A stretch of DNA of 64,000 nt from DASVUS01 sp036388675 (GTDB taxonomy: Bacteria > Armatimonadota > Abditibacteriia > Abditibacteriales > Abditibacteriaceae), in contig DASVRI010000047.1 in the NCBI GenBank assembly GCA_036388675.1, positions 1 to 64,000 of the forward strand. The letters are read 5' to 3'. Below the pieces are notes generated by a model. The model was not told the origin of the DNA. It did no database searches and saw only the letters and a list, made by a program, of their open reading frames with translations. The position numbers were made by a program, and so were the translations under genes. How positions within the stretch are numbered: position 1 is the stretch's first letter; each line of letters opens with the position of its first letter. Below, piece by piece: positions 42,508 to 51,502 of the stretch.

Positions 42508-43485
42508 GTGCGCGAGCGCGAAAACAAAGTCGCGCTGGGCGAGTTCGGTCGAGTACTCGAACGGGGCGCGGGCTTCGCCGACTTCTTCGATTCACTGCCC
42601 GATATTCTGGCCGGGCGCGAGCTGCGCGCTGTCGTGAATGCCATCGTTGAAGCCAAGCGCAACCAGAGACCAGTACTCGTGACCATGGGCGCGCACGTTA
42701 TTAAAGTGGGCTTGTCGCCGCTTCTCATCGATTGGATGCGGCGCGGTGTGCTCGATGCGCTGGCGACCAATGGCGCCGGTGCGGTACACGACACGGAAGT
42801 GGCGCGCTTTGGCGTTACCAGTGAAGATGTCGGTGCCGGAATCAAGAGTGGCCTGTTCGGCATGGCGCGCGAAACCGGCGAGTTCATCAACGGCGCGGCG
42901 CAGCAGGCACAGCAGAGCAGTGCAGGGTTTGGTGAGACACTGGGCAGGTCGCTGTTGCAGGAACAAAAGGCGGGGAGTGCGCCGCACACCGATTACAGTT
43001 TGCTGGCTAACGGAGTAAAATACGGTGTGCCGATAACAGTTCACGTAGCCATTGGCAGCGACATCCCGCATCCGCAGCCTTCAATGGATGGTGCGGCGAC
43101 GGGTGCGGCCACTTATAACGATTTCAAGATTTTCGCGCACGCCGTCAAAGACCTGAGCGGTGGTGTGCTGATCAACATCGGCTCCAGCGTGCTGCTGCCG
43201 ACGATCATTGAGAAATCGCTGGCTGTGTGTCGTAACCTGGGCTACGATGTGCGCGATTTTACCGGAGTGAATTTCGATTTTATCCAGCAGTATCGCAGCA
43301 CATGGAATCCGGTGCGGCGTGCCAATGAACTGTCGGACGGCAGCGGGCGCGGCATCGCGATTACGGGCCACCACGAGTTGATGATTCCGCTGCTGTGTGC
43401 CGCCGTCAATGAACGACTTGCAAGCGAAGGCTGCTTCCAGACTGAAGGCTTCCAAAGCGAAGGGATGACATCTGACGATCAGTAA
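42508..43485 (+). CDS. Deoxyhypusine synthase-like NAD-fold protein of unknown role
   Basis: This protein of 325 or more residues has VTMGAHVIKVGLSPLLIDWM and ALATNGAGAVHDTEVARFG, which resemble the NAD-binding part of deoxyhypusine synthase, though bacteria lack eIF5A. Similar proteins next to heptose-kinase genes are familiar to me, but their function is not. The start is doubtful: GTG 42508 is the only canonical codon, yet the frame is open from 42433 and the upstream codons (QLDLSQVRTYS) look like conserved family sequence. The true start may be a rare codon such as ATT 42454. The C-terminus has an in-frame micro-repeat (EGCFQTEGFQSEG). Confidence 0.6.
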   Translation: MRERENKVALGEFGRVLERGAGFADFFDSLPDILAGRELRAVVNAIVEAKRNQRPVLVTMGAHVIKVGLSPLLIDWMRRGVLDALATNGAGAVHDTEVARFGVTSEDVGAGIKSGLFGMARETGEFINGAAQQAQQSSAGFGETLGRSLLQEQKAGSAPHTDYSLLANGVKYGVPITVHVAIGSDIPHPQPSMDGAATGAATYNDFKIFAHAVKDLSGGVLINIGSSVLLPTIIEKSLAVCRNLGYDVRDFTGVNFDFIQQYRSTWNPVRRANELSDGSGRGIAITGHHELMIPLLCAAVNERLASEGCFQTEGFQSEGMTSDDQ

Positions 43486-43537
43486 CAAGGCTAATCAAAC
43501 GCAACCGGCGACACACGATGGCACATCCTCAAACGGT

Positions 43538-44572
43538 GTGTCCGGTTCCAGCGCGGCCCCAATGCTGGATGTGCGCGCGGCTTCCTCCATCTTTGCAGCG
43601 GCAAATGGGCGCACCATAGTTCTGGTGGGCGACCTGATGCTAGATGAATGGATTATCGGCACCACAACGCGCATCAGCCCGGAAGCACCTGTGCCAGTTG
43701 TGCGTCTGCGCGAGCGTCGCACAGCTCCGGGCGCTGGAGCCAACGTCGCGATGAACCTGCTAAAAATGGGTGCGCGCGTGCGTGTGGTCGGTGTCGTGGG
43801 AAACGATTGGGCCGGAGAGGAACTCGGGCGCGAACTGGAAGAGGCCGGAGCTGATGTCAGTGGCCTACTGCGTGACGACACGCGTCCCACCATCCTGAAA
43901 ACCCGCATTGTGGCGCAGAGTCAGCAACAGCATCAACAGATGGTGCGTGTAGACCGCGAAAGCGAGGCGCCTTTTCAGCGCAGTGTGATAGAAGCTCTAC
44001 GAGGGCATCTCCACACATCTTTAGCAGGGGCCACTGCGCTTTGCATTTCTGATTATGACAAAGGCTTGGCCACCAGTGGTGTTCTCGGCTCCACGATACA
44101 GGAAGCACTGAAGCTTGGGTTGCGCGTTGCAGGCGGGCCGAAACCACCTAATCTCGCATACTTCCGTGGGGCTGATTTTGTATCTCTCAACCAATATGAG
44201 GCGAGTGAAGCGGCGGGTGTGCGCCTCGACTCCGAGGATGTCGTCGAATCCGCCGGCGAAGCCCTGCGCCAGCAGCTTGAAGTTCGCTCGCTGGTGATTA
44301 CATTCTCGTCGCGCGGTGCTCGGCTCTTCGAGGAAGGAAAGCCGTCGCATTTCTTGCGCAACCATGAAGTCGAAGTCTTCGACGGTACTGGGGCAGGGGA
44401 CACATTTCTGGCCGGTACCACGATTGGCCTCGCGGGCGGTGCGAACTTCGGCCAGGCGAGTGAACTCGGTAATTTGGCCGGTGCAGCCAGCGTGCGCCAC
44501 ACGGGCGTTGTCGCCGTTACTCCCGAAGAAGTGCTGCGCGTGGCCGAAGAACCTTTGCCGAGTACTCAATGA
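43538..44572 (+). CDS. rfaE1: D-glycero-beta-D-manno-heptose-7-phosphate kinase (HldE kinase domain, RfaE1)
   Basis: This 344-residue PfkB-family kinase makes heptose-1,7-bisphosphate for ADP-heptose. Motifs: IVLVGDLMLDEWIIG, ISPEAPVPVV, APGAGANVAMNLLKMGA, ISDYDKGLATSGVL and VEVFDGTGAGDTFLAG (the GAGD anion hole with catalytic Asp). In Escherichia coli this domain is fused to the adenylyltransferase; here it stands alone. The frame can extend upstream into the previous gene; GTG 43538 or ATG 43562 are possible starts. Its stop overlaps the next start by ATGA. Confidence 0.9.
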   Translation: MSGSSAAPMLDVRAASSIFAAANGRTIVLVGDLMLDEWIIGTTTRISPEAPVPVVRLRERRTAPGAGANVAMNLLKMGARVRVVGVVGNDWAGEELGRELEEAGADVSGLLRDDTRPTILKTRIVAQSQQQHQQMVRVDRESEAPFQRSVIEALRGHLHTSLAGATALCISDYDKGLATSGVLGSTIQEALKLGLRVAGGPKPPNLAYFRGADFVSLNQYEASEAAGVRLDSEDVVESAGEALRQQLEVRSLVITFSSRGARLFEEGKPSHFLRNHEVEVFDGTGAGDTFLAGTTIGLAGGANFGQASELGNLAGAASVRHTGVVAVTPEEVLRVAEEPLPSTQ

Positions 44573-45864
44573 CTCCAGACGCCATGTCTCCAGACGCCGC
44601 CCCGCAAAATCGGAAACTGATGACACGCGATGCACTGGCTGCTTTGTGTCGCGACAGGCGGGCGCGTGGTGAGCGCGTCGTATTTACTAATGGCTGCTTC
44701 GACGTTTTGCACGCCGGCCATGTGCAGTTGCTGCATGAAGCGCGTGCTCTGGGCGATTACCTCGTGGTGGGCCTGAACTCCGATGCCTCAGTGCGCGCCC
44801 TCAAAGGTCCCACGCGCCCGGTGAACGATGAGCAGGCGCGTGCCTTTGTGCTGGCGGCGCTGAGTGATGTCGGTGCAGTTTGCATTTTCCCCGAAAACAC
44901 GCCGGTCGCTCTCATTGAGGCCGTGCAACCCACTGTACATGTCAAAGGCGGCGATTACCAGCCCGATGACTTGCCTGAAGCGGCCACCGTGCGCGCCCTG
45001 GGCGGCGAAGTTCACATTGTGCCGTTGCGTGAAGGTTTTTCGACAACGAGTACTCTGCAAAAGCTGCACGATGACCAGACGCCGCGAGATACGGAGAACA
45101 CCACCGCGCTTGTCGTCATTCCGGCGCGTTATGGTTCGACGCGCTTCCCCGGCAAGCCGCTGGCACTGTTGAATGGCAAGCCGGTCATCGAGCATGTCGC
45201 GCGCGCTGCATTGCAAACTTCGGCGCAGCAACCAATTCTCGTGGCAACAGATGACGAGCGCATTGCACAGGCAATTGCCGCTGCTTTTCCCGAGAGTGAT
45301 GTTCGCGCGCTGATGACCGGCGAATGCGAAACCGGCACGGATCGCATCGCGCAAGTTCTACGCGAGTACTCGAACGAGGTGCCCGCCGGGCGTCTGATTG
45401 TAGTCAACGTGCAGGGTGACGAGCCGTTCATCAATCCGCGTCACATTGATGCGCTGATTGGCGCTCTGCGCGCCGACAGCCGTTTGCAAATGGCCACACT
45501 GGCAACACCGATTCGTGATGCAGCGCAGCTCAACGACCCGAACGTCGTCAAAGTTGTGCTGGCGCAAAACGGCGATGCTCTCTACTTTTCTCGCCTGCCG
45601 ATTCCGTTGCAGCGCGATGCACAGGACGTTCCCAGTACTCGACACTTACGGCATGTGGGTGTTTACGCCTACTCCGCCGACTGGCTGTTGCAAATGGCGC
45701 AGATGCCGCCCACATCGTTGGAAGAAACCGAAAAACTGGAACAACTGCGCGCACTGGAAAACGGTGTGCGCATTCGCGTGCTCGTGGTGGATGATGTGGT
45801 GAACATCGCCATCGACACGCCGCAGGATTTGGCCGCCGCGCACGAGTTTTTGCAGAACAGTTGA
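44569..45864 (+). CDS. rfaE2-kdsB: Fusion of heptose-1-phosphate adenylyltransferase (RfaE2) and CMP-Kdo synthetase (KdsB)
   Basis: Residues about 18-165 are the RfaE2/HldE-C nucleotidyltransferase: VVFTNGCFDVLHAGHVQLL (HxGH motif), VGLNSDASVRALKGPTRP and VKGGDYQPDDLPEA. Residues about 178-431 are a complete KdsB: ALVVIPARYGSTRFPGKPLA, GECETGTDRIAQV, IVVNVQGDEPFINPRHI and HVGVYAYSADWLLQM. One polypeptide therefore activates both heptose (ATP) and Kdo (CTP), the two inner-core sugars. RfaE2 is usually alone or fused to RfaE1. The GT-type linker (DDQTPRDTENT) is short. The reading frame is continuous, so it is not a sequencing artefact of one base. Confidence 0.9.
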   Translation: MTPDAMSPDAAPQNRKLMTRDALAALCRDRRARGERVVFTNGCFDVLHAGHVQLLHEARALGDYLVVGLNSDASVRALKGPTRPVNDEQARAFVLAALSDVGAVCIFPENTPVALIEAVQPTVHVKGGDYQPDDLPEAATVRALGGEVHIVPLREGFSTTSTLQKLHDDQTPRDTENTTALVVIPARYGSTRFPGKPLALLNGKPVIEHVARAALQTSAQQPILVATDDERIAQAIAAAFPESDVRALMTGECETGTDRIAQVLREYSNEVPAGRLIVVNVQGDEPFINPRHIDALIGALRADSRLQMATLATPIRDAAQLNDPNVVKVVLAQNGDALYFSRLPIPLQRDAQDVPSTRHLRHVGVYAYSADWLLQMAQMPPTSLEETEKLEQLRALENGVRIRVLVVDDVVNIAIDTPQDLAAAHEFLQNS

Positions 45865-45906
45865 TTTGTTGGCACAATCCTGCACACGTAAGAAAAAAGG
45901 ACTCCT

Positions 45907-47091
45907 ATGAAATATCGTCGCTTTGGACGCACCGAGTTGCAAATGCCGGTTCTGTCGTGCGGTGGCATGCGCTATCAGCACAAGTGGGGCGACGCCGTGC
46001 CCGAAGACATCCCGCAAGATGCGCAGGATAACCTCGCGGCGACGATTCATCGTGCATTGGAATTGGGCATCAATCACATTGAGACGGCGCGTGGTTATGG
46101 CTCCAGCGAAATGCAGCTCGGCTGGGTGCTGCCGCAACTACCGCGCGAGAAGATGATCGTGCAAACCAAAGTCAATCCCGGCGACGGCGACCCGAAAGCA
46201 TTCCTCGAAACGTTCAACAAGTCGATGCAGAACCTGAAGTTGGATTACGTTGATTTGCTGGCTTTCCACGGCGTCAATACGGCGGAGATTGTCGAACAGG
46301 TGCTGCGTCCCGGCGGCTGCATGGACGTGGTGCGCAATCTTCAAAAAGAAGGCCGCGTTCGCTTTGTGGGTTTCTCAACGCATGGACCCGAAGCGGCCAT
46401 CACCAAAGCCTGCGCGACCGGCGAGTTCGATTACGTGAACCTGCACTGGTATTACGTGAACAACTTGAACTGGCCCTCGATTGAGGAAGCAACGCGGCAG
46501 GACATGGGTGTTTTTATCATTTCGCCCAGCGACAAAGGCGGCAAGCTGTATGACCCACCGCAAAAAATGGTCGAGTTGTGCCAGCCGCTAACACCGATTC
46601 AGTTCAACGACTTGTATTGCCTGGCGCGCCCGCAGGTGCACACGCTCAGCATCGGTGCGTCGCGCCCCACCGACTTCGATGAACACATCGGTGCTCTTGA
46701 GTATTACGACAACATCGAGCAAACCATTGCGCCAATTGAAAAGCGCCTGCGCGCCGAAATCGATAAGACCTGCGGCAGCGACTGGTATGGAAACTGGTTC
46801 AAAGGCTTGCCGGAATCGACGGAGATTCCGGGCGAAGTCAACGTGCGCGAGATTTTACGTTTGTGGACATACGCCAAATCGCTTGACCTGGTGGAGTGGG
46901 GCAAGATGCGTTACAACCTGCTGGGCAATGCCAGCCACTGGTTTCCCGGTGATAAAGCCGGCGACTTCGACGAACAAGTACTCGCGACGGTACTGCAAAA
47001 CAATCCCTTCAAAGAGCGCATTCCCGCCGTGTTGCGCGAAGCGCACGAAATGCTGGTCGGCGAAGAACAAAAACGCCTCAGCCAGAGTTAG
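45907..47091 (+). CDS. Aldo/keto reductase-family oxidoreductase
   Basis: This 394-residue protein starts MKYRRFGRTELQMPVLSCGG, the usual opening of aldo/keto reductases, with IETARGYGSSEMQLGWVL and YVDLLAFHGVN following. The C-terminal half after residue 230 is longer than in simple reductases and holds helical segments (NWFKGLPESTEIPGEVN), as in the family with a C-terminal helical extension. No Cys cluster for iron-sulfur is seen. The physiological substrate is unknown. AAAAAAGGAC precedes ATG 45907. Confidence 0.8.
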   Translation: MKYRRFGRTELQMPVLSCGGMRYQHKWGDAVPEDIPQDAQDNLAATIHRALELGINHIETARGYGSSEMQLGWVLPQLPREKMIVQTKVNPGDGDPKAFLETFNKSMQNLKLDYVDLLAFHGVNTAEIVEQVLRPGGCMDVVRNLQKEGRVRFVGFSTHGPEAAITKACATGEFDYVNLHWYYVNNLNWPSIEEATRQDMGVFIISPSDKGGKLYDPPQKMVELCQPLTPIQFNDLYCLARPQVHTLSIGASRPTDFDEHIGALEYYDNIEQTIAPIEKRLRAEIDKTCGSDWYGNWFKGLPESTEIPGEVNVREILRLWTYAKSLDLVEWGKMRYNLLGNASHWFPGDKAGDFDEQVLATVLQNNPFKERIPAVLREAHEMLVGEEQKRLSQS

Positions 47092-47238
47092 AATTCACAT
47101 GGCACCAAAGATCACACGGGCGCAAACTGTGACAACCAAATGATGAATGTGGCGGCTCGGTAGTATTGTTGAGTTGAGCTGCATCGCGCGATGTTGCGAG
47201 TACTCGATAGGACTGCTGATCATCAGTCGAAAGAGATA

Positions 47239-47514
47239 ATGCAAAGAATGCGACAGCCAAACTCATTCCTGGCCTTGTTGGGGGTCGTTTTACTCGTACA
47301 ATTTACCTGCGCCCTCATGGATACTGCCTGCGGCAAAGTGTTCCATCAGAAAATGCCCACAGGTGTTTGGATACTTTGTGTGGGAGGTGCTCTGTGCGGC
47401 CTGCAAAAATTGTTTCAATCGAAGTACTACACGGCAATTGTGATAATAGCAGGTGCAGGCTACACAGCCCTACTTTGTTTTGTTGGATGGATACTCACAG
47501 GTGCTTTTACATAA
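47239..47514 (+). CDS. Small membrane protein, hypothetical
   Basis: This 91-residue protein has three predicted hydrophobic helices (FLALLGVVLLVQFTCAL, WILCVGGALCGL and TAIVIIAGAGYTALLCFVGW). No family is recognised. ATG 47239 follows AAAGAG; the frame opens at 47191 inside a GAGTACTC copy. It is a stand-alone gene upstream of a repeat-rich gap. Confidence 0.5.
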   Translation: MQRMRQPNSFLALLGVVLLVQFTCALMDTACGKVFHQKMPTGVWILCVGGALCGLQKLFQSKYYTAIVIIAGAGYTALLCFVGWILTGAFT

Positions 47515-47543
47515 GTGGCTGCACACAAATAGATGAGACCTTC

Positions 47544-47611
47544 GTCATTCCCGCGAATGCGGGAATCCAGTGTGAAGAAAGCCTTCTGGATTCCCGCCTT
47601 CGCGGGAATGA
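47544..47611. repeat. Palindromic repeat pair TCATTCCCGCGAATGCGGGAAT
   Basis: Two facing copies of a hairpin unit (TCATTCCCGC and its complement, 47544-47570 and 47586-47611) form a larger inverted repeat. Each unit is itself a hairpin (ATTCCCGC with GCGGGAAT). This 'CATTCCCGCGAATGCGGG' type of element is widespread in bacterial intergenic DNA. Confidence 0.85.
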
Positions 47612-47652
47612 CCTTCACACAATCCAATGCAATCCAATGCGACTCTGCACCA

Positions 47653-47707
47653 ACCGCAAGCGGGAGCGCGCGGGCTTGATTCGATAGCCCGCGCTCCCGC
47701 TTGCGGT
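47653..47707. repeat. Inverted repeat ACCGCAAGCGGGAGCG element
   Basis: A near-perfect 55-bp inverted repeat (ACCGCAAGCGGGAGCG at the left, its complement at the right) encloses TTGATTCGAT. The left arm has two extra bases. It is a strong hairpin and may be a transcription stop or a mobile REP-type unit. Confidence 0.85.
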
Positions 47708-47905
47708 TTGTCGATACGTCTCGAAAGTCTAAAATAATTCTGTTCAACTACTTAGCGCCTCAAACGTCCTAACCGCAGAACAGGCAGTCGCTGCAACGAA
47801 TGCTTTCAGGCTCCGCCTTCCACGCCGCTGAAATTATGCATCAATCCCTCGCACTCATTACCGGGTACTTGGAATCTCTTTTGCCCTGTAAGGGCATGAG
47901 GTTCT

Positions 47906-49096
47906 ATGACTACAAGTCGCCGCACGCGCCGGAAGCCGGCTCTTCTTGAGGCCGCACAATCCATTGAACGCACTTCCTCTGTTGCTCCTGTGCCGGAGTT
48001 GCCCGCGATTATCGCTGATCCTGTGGAATCGGCTAAAGCCGCCGGTTTGCGTTACGTTTCGGATGAGATGCCCGGCATTCGTCGCAAGCGCGCGGGCAAA
48101 AATTTCACTTACGTCAATCCTGATGGTGAAACTGTGCGCGATGAAAAAACTCTGACGCGCATTCGCTCGCTCGCCATTCCACCGGCGTATAAAGATGTCT
48201 GGATTTGCCCACTGGCCAACGGCCATTTGCAGGCAACTGGCATCGATGACCGGGGTCGCAAGCAGTATCGCTATCACCCGCGCTGGCGCGAAGTGCGCGA
48301 CGAAACTAAATACGCGCGTATGTTGGCTTTTGGCGAAGCGCTGCCCAAGATTCGCGAACGCACCAAAACCGACCTGGCCAAACCGGGATTATCGCGCGAG
48401 CGAGTACTCGCAACGGTGGTGCAGTTGCTCGAAAAGACCCTAATTCGCGTCGGCAACGAAGAATACTCGAAAACCAACAAGAGCTACGGACTCACAACGC
48501 TGCGCAACCGTCATGTCGATGTTGAAGGTAGCCATATTACGTTTGAGTTCAAAGGCAAAAGTGGCGTTCACCACACCATTGACTTGCAGGATCGCCGACT
48601 GGCGCGCATCATGGAAAAGCTGCAAGATTTGCCCGGCCAGGAACTCTTTCAATGGGTCGATGAGAACGGCACACGCCACTCCATTGGCTCGTCGGATGTA
48701 AACGAGTACTTGAAGGAAATCAGCGGCCAGGATTTTACGGCGAAGGACTTTCGCACATGGGCCGGCACGGTGCTGGCATCGCTGGCGCTGCAAGAGTTCC
48801 AATCCTTCGATTCCGAAACGCAGGCCAAGAAAAACGTTGTCGCGGCCATTGAAAATGTCTCGGAGCGGTTGGGTAACACGCCCGCTGTGTGTCGTAAATG
48901 CTACGTGCATCCGGCGGTGCTCGATTCTTATCTCGATGGCTCGATGATCGAAACCTTACAGCAAATCACAGTGCAGGAACTGAGCGAATCGCTGCACCAG
49001 TTACAGCCCGAAGAAGCGGCTGTCATGGCACTGTTGCAAAGCCGGTTGCAGCGCGCAAAAGATGAAACCGACAAGGACGGCAAGCATGGAAAGTAA
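47906..49096 (+). CDS. DNA topoisomerase IB
   Basis: This 396-residue type IB topoisomerase (poxvirus/bacterial type) relaxes supercoils through a 3'-phosphotyrosine. Visible parts are GIRRKRAGKNFTYVNPDGE, RIRSLAIPPAYKDVWI, GRKQYRYHPRWREVRD, VGNEEYSKTNKSYGLTTLR and RKCYVHPAVLDSYLDG with the catalytic Tyr near residue 350. Bacterial topoisomerases of this type are widespread but not universal. Its stop overlaps the DUF2231 gene start (49086), so the two are translationally coupled. Confidence 0.93.
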   Translation: MTTSRRTRRKPALLEAAQSIERTSSVAPVPELPAIIADPVESAKAAGLRYVSDEMPGIRRKRAGKNFTYVNPDGETVRDEKTLTRIRSLAIPPAYKDVWICPLANGHLQATGIDDRGRKQYRYHPRWREVRDETKYARMLAFGEALPKIRERTKTDLAKPGLSRERVLATVVQLLEKTLIRVGNEEYSKTNKSYGLTTLRNRHVDVEGSHITFEFKGKSGVHHTIDLQDRRLARIMEKLQDLPGQELFQWVDENGTRHSIGSSDVNEYLKEISGQDFTAKDFRTWAGTVLASLALQEFQSFDSETQAKKNVVAAIENVSERLGNTPAVCRKCYVHPAVLDSYLDGSMIETLQQITVQELSESLHQLQPEEAAVMALLQSRLQRAKDETDKDGKHGK

Positions 49097-49598
49097 AGCG
49101 AAGTTTCTGGGACATCCGGCGCACATCATTCTGATTGTTTTTCCACTGGGCTTGCTCTCGACAGCCGCTATTTTCGACCTGCTGGCGCTCGCCAAGAAAA
49201 AGGAAAACAAGAAGCGCAAATTCGCCGAAGCCGCCTATTTGCTCATTGGTGCCGGTATTCTCGGCGGCCTCGTCGCCGCGCCATTCGGCACAATCGACTG
49301 GCTGGCGATTCCTCAAGGCACGCGTGCCAAGCGCGTCGGTGCCGCGCATGGCCTGGGCAACGTGGCCGCCCTGGGATTGTTTACCGCGAGTTGGTTCTTG
49401 CGTCGCAAAGAGCCGCAGCATCCTACGACACCAGCCCTGACCTTATCCTTTACGGCGGCTGCACTAAGCGGCGTGACCGGCTGGCTGGGCAGTGAATTGG
49501 TGGAGCGCCTGGGCGTTGGCGTTTATCCCGGAGCGCACCTCGATTCGCCCAACACGTTGTCAGGGCGGCCCGCGACTGAAGATGAAAATGACGACTAA
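49086..49598 (+). CDS. DUF2231-family membrane protein
   Basis: This 170-residue protein begins MESKAKFLGHPAHIILIVF, the DUF2231 pattern of short membrane proteins. It has four hydrophobic stretches (IILIVFPLGLLSTAAIFDLL, LIGAGILGGLVAAPFG, LGNVAALGLFTASWFL and LTLSFTAAALSGVTGWLG). The role is unknown, possibly electron transfer or heme related. ATG 49086 overlaps the topoisomerase gene; the longer frame from 49062 is unlikely. Confidence 0.8.
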   Translation: MESKAKFLGHPAHIILIVFPLGLLSTAAIFDLLALAKKKENKKRKFAEAAYLLIGAGILGGLVAAPFGTIDWLAIPQGTRAKRVGAAHGLGNVAALGLFTASWFLRRKEPQHPTTPALTLSFTAAALSGVTGWLGSELVERLGVGVYPGAHLDSPNTLSGRPATEDENDD

Positions 49599-49735
49599 GT
49601 CGTCATCGCTTCAGCGCATACTTGTTCGATGCCGCAGCAACGTGGACAAAGCAAGAACAATCACCTTGCTATGGTGGTGGTCGAGTTGCAGTTTTCGATA
49701 TTTATTGGACTTACGCACGAGCATCGCAATGGTTT

Positions 49736-49797
49736 GTAGGGGCGCGGTCTTCGCGCCCTGGGCGAGGCCGCACTGGGCGAGGCAACCTCGCCCCTAC
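49736..49797. repeat. Inverted-repeat element of the GTAGGGGCG family
   Basis: GTAGGGGCG (49736-49744) faces CGCCCCTAC (49789-49797), with GC-rich hairpins between them. A larger relative lies at 62678-62764 with the same outer sequence. These are short non-coding elements with MITE or REP-like outlines. Confidence 0.8.
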
Positions 49798-49833
49798 CAG
49801 TCAGATAGTTTGCGTAAGTCTTGATTTATAGGG

Positions 49834-49980
49834 CTTACGCAAATCGAAGAGTTTCCAGAACTCGGAGCGTTGGTTGCTTGGGTCAGACAACGACTTGTGT
49901 GCTGGGGGCTGCGAGTGAGGGGCTTGCGTGGCCTGAAACAAGCCCGTCGCTCACGCTCCGGGTTCTGGGTGCGTAAGTCC
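49834..49980. repeat. Inverted-repeat element related to the one inside 27638-27823
   Basis: Outer CTTACGC and GCGTAAG flank inner arms CCAGAACTCGGAGCG (49855-49869) and CGCTCCGGGTTCTGG (49954-49968). The left half matches the 27711 element base for base over most of TTTCCAGAACNCGGAG. It ends 5 bp before the stop of the monooxygenase-like gene. Confidence 0.75.
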
Positions 49981-49984
49981 TGAT

Positions 49985-51463
49985 TTAATCGCGTCTGTTG
50001 CGGCGCTCGTTGAGCCACTGCGCTGCCGCTGCTCGCTCTGCGTCGTCGAGTACTCCATCGCCGTTCTTGTCGAACATCTGGCGTAGCTGCTCCATGCGCG
50101 ATTGATTGTCTGCGCCCTGTGCCGTCCTGCCCCGCGTGAGATGCTCCGCATCGACCGTGTAATGAATAAAGGCGATGAGCATTTCGTCGGTGGTTTGCTC
50201 GCCCCACGTCACTTCTTTAGGCGGCGTGTTGGGGTTGACGATGTTGTCCTCTGAATTATCGTAATGCGCCTCCACATCGACGCGTGAACCCGCTGGTAAT
50301 TGAATCGGCTGGCGCAGTGTATAAGTCGTTTGCCAGTTGAAGTCCCATTCGGGAACGCGCACCAATTTCTGCTGCGTTTTGTCGGGCAGGGTAGCGGTTA
50401 CGGTCATATCGTGCCCGAGCAAGTGCATATGCGGCGTGACCTGTAAAACAGAAATATCGGCAGGAGCCGTCATGGACGCGCGTGCCTGGTAATTCTTGTT
50501 GCCGGCAGGAATGCGAATTCCCAGATTGGCAATCGGCGCTACGCGCAACTGCTTATCGACCGGCTCCTTCGAGAAGTAAGCCCCGAGTTTGGTGCGGTCG
50601 ATTTCAGGCTTGCCGCTTTTGTGATAATGCACCTGCAATATGATGTCGGCGCCTTTGGGCAACAAGATTCCGACGCCCTGCGGTAAACGCTGCGGCGATA
50701 TGCCCGGCGCCCAGCCTCCCAGCGCCCCCGACGGATTGAAGCCGATGCCGCCAAACGAAGTGTAGCCCGGCCCGGCATCGGCTTCGTCCAACTTGCGGGC
50801 GCGGCCCTGCGTATCCAGGTAGGCGATGACGTGATGCACAATCTTGCGATTACCGGAGCGAATTTCAAATGCCGAAAGATAGCGATCTTCCGCATAGTTC
50901 GTGGGCAGGACAAAACAGCGATAAACATCATCACCTTCGGCGGCTAACGAGTACTCAGTATCCGGCTGGAAGACGGCATCCGGTTCGCCCAGGGCCCAGC
51001 CGGTGGCGAATTTCGGCGTCGCGGGCAAATCTTTAGCGTCGCCCTGTGGCGCACCGTCACGCGCCCATTGCTCGATGAGACCGATTTCCTGATTTGAAAG
51101 ACGACGTGCATCGTGGAACTTTTCGCGGCCTTCATCGGCTTTCCACGGCGGCATGTAGCGGCTTCGCGTAACCAGGGCGATTTGCTTTGCGCGCTTCCTG
51201 GTGTCTTCGTAGTTGAGCAGCGCAAACGGCGCAACCTCGCCGCTGCGATGGCATGGGGAACAATTGCTGAAAACAATCGGTGCGATGTGTTTGTTGAAAG
51301 TGACACTGCCCTTTGGCAATGGAACGTAAGCGGCCTCGGTGCTTTGGGCAGGCGCATCGGCTGAACTGGAAAATGGGCCGGTGACGTTACCGCGCCACAA
51401 CGCAGTGCAGACGCTGGCTGAGAGAAATGCGGCAATGAAAACAGGTATCTTGAAGTTTTTCAT
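49985..51463 (-). CDS. Copper monooxygenase-like cytochrome c protein with EF-hand
   Basis: This 492-residue exported protein has an N-terminal hydrophobic signal (IPVFIAAFLSASVCTAL) and a heme-binding CSPCH near residue 68. The copper type II ascorbate-dependent monooxygenase-like region has IVHHVIAYL, ILQVHYHKSG and VTPHMHLLGHDMTV, which hold the metal histidines. Near the C-terminus DKNGDGVLDDAE is a calcium-binding EF-hand. Such proteins with a heme domain are found in environmental bacteria, usually of unknown substrate. ATG 51463 is chosen, the longer frame starting six codons upstream. Confidence 0.75.
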   Translation of the reverse strand: MKNFKIPVFIAAFLSASVCTALWRGNVTGPFSSSADAPAQSTEAAYVPLPKGSVTFNKHIAPIVFSNCSPCHRSGEVAPFALLNYEDTRKRAKQIALVTRSRYMPPWKADEGREKFHDARRLSNQEIGLIEQWARDGAPQGDAKDLPATPKFATGWALGEPDAVFQPDTEYSLAAEGDDVYRCFVLPTNYAEDRYLSAFEIRSGNRKIVHHVIAYLDTQGRARKLDEADAGPGYTSFGGIGFNPSGALGGWAPGISPQRLPQGVGILLPKGADIILQVHYHKSGKPEIDRTKLGAYFSKEPVDKQLRVAPIANLGIRIPAGNKNYQARASMTAPADISVLQVTPHMHLLGHDMTVTATLPDKTQQKLVRVPEWDFNWQTTYTLRQPIQLPAGSRVDVEAHYDNSEDNIVNPNTPPKEVTWGEQTTDEMLIAFIHYTVDAEHLTRGRTAQGADNQSRMEQLRQMFDKNGDGVLDDAERAAAAQWLNERRNRRD

Positions 51464-51502
51464 GAAGAGAGGCGTCAACACGCCGTGCCTTGATGCGAGT
51501 AC

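Larger units (their letters stand above)
47515..47905. other. Repeat-rich intergenic gap
   Basis: This 391-bp stretch has no supportable gene. It holds two separate inverted-repeat elements (47544-47611 and 47653-47707), and otherwise AT/GC-mixed DNA leading to topoisomerase IB. Confidence 0.75.
49599..49984. other. Repeat-rich intergenic gap
   Basis: This 386-bp stretch has no supportable gene. It holds two inverted-repeat elements (49736-49797 and 49834-49980) of families also seen at 62678 and 27711. Confidence 0.75.
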
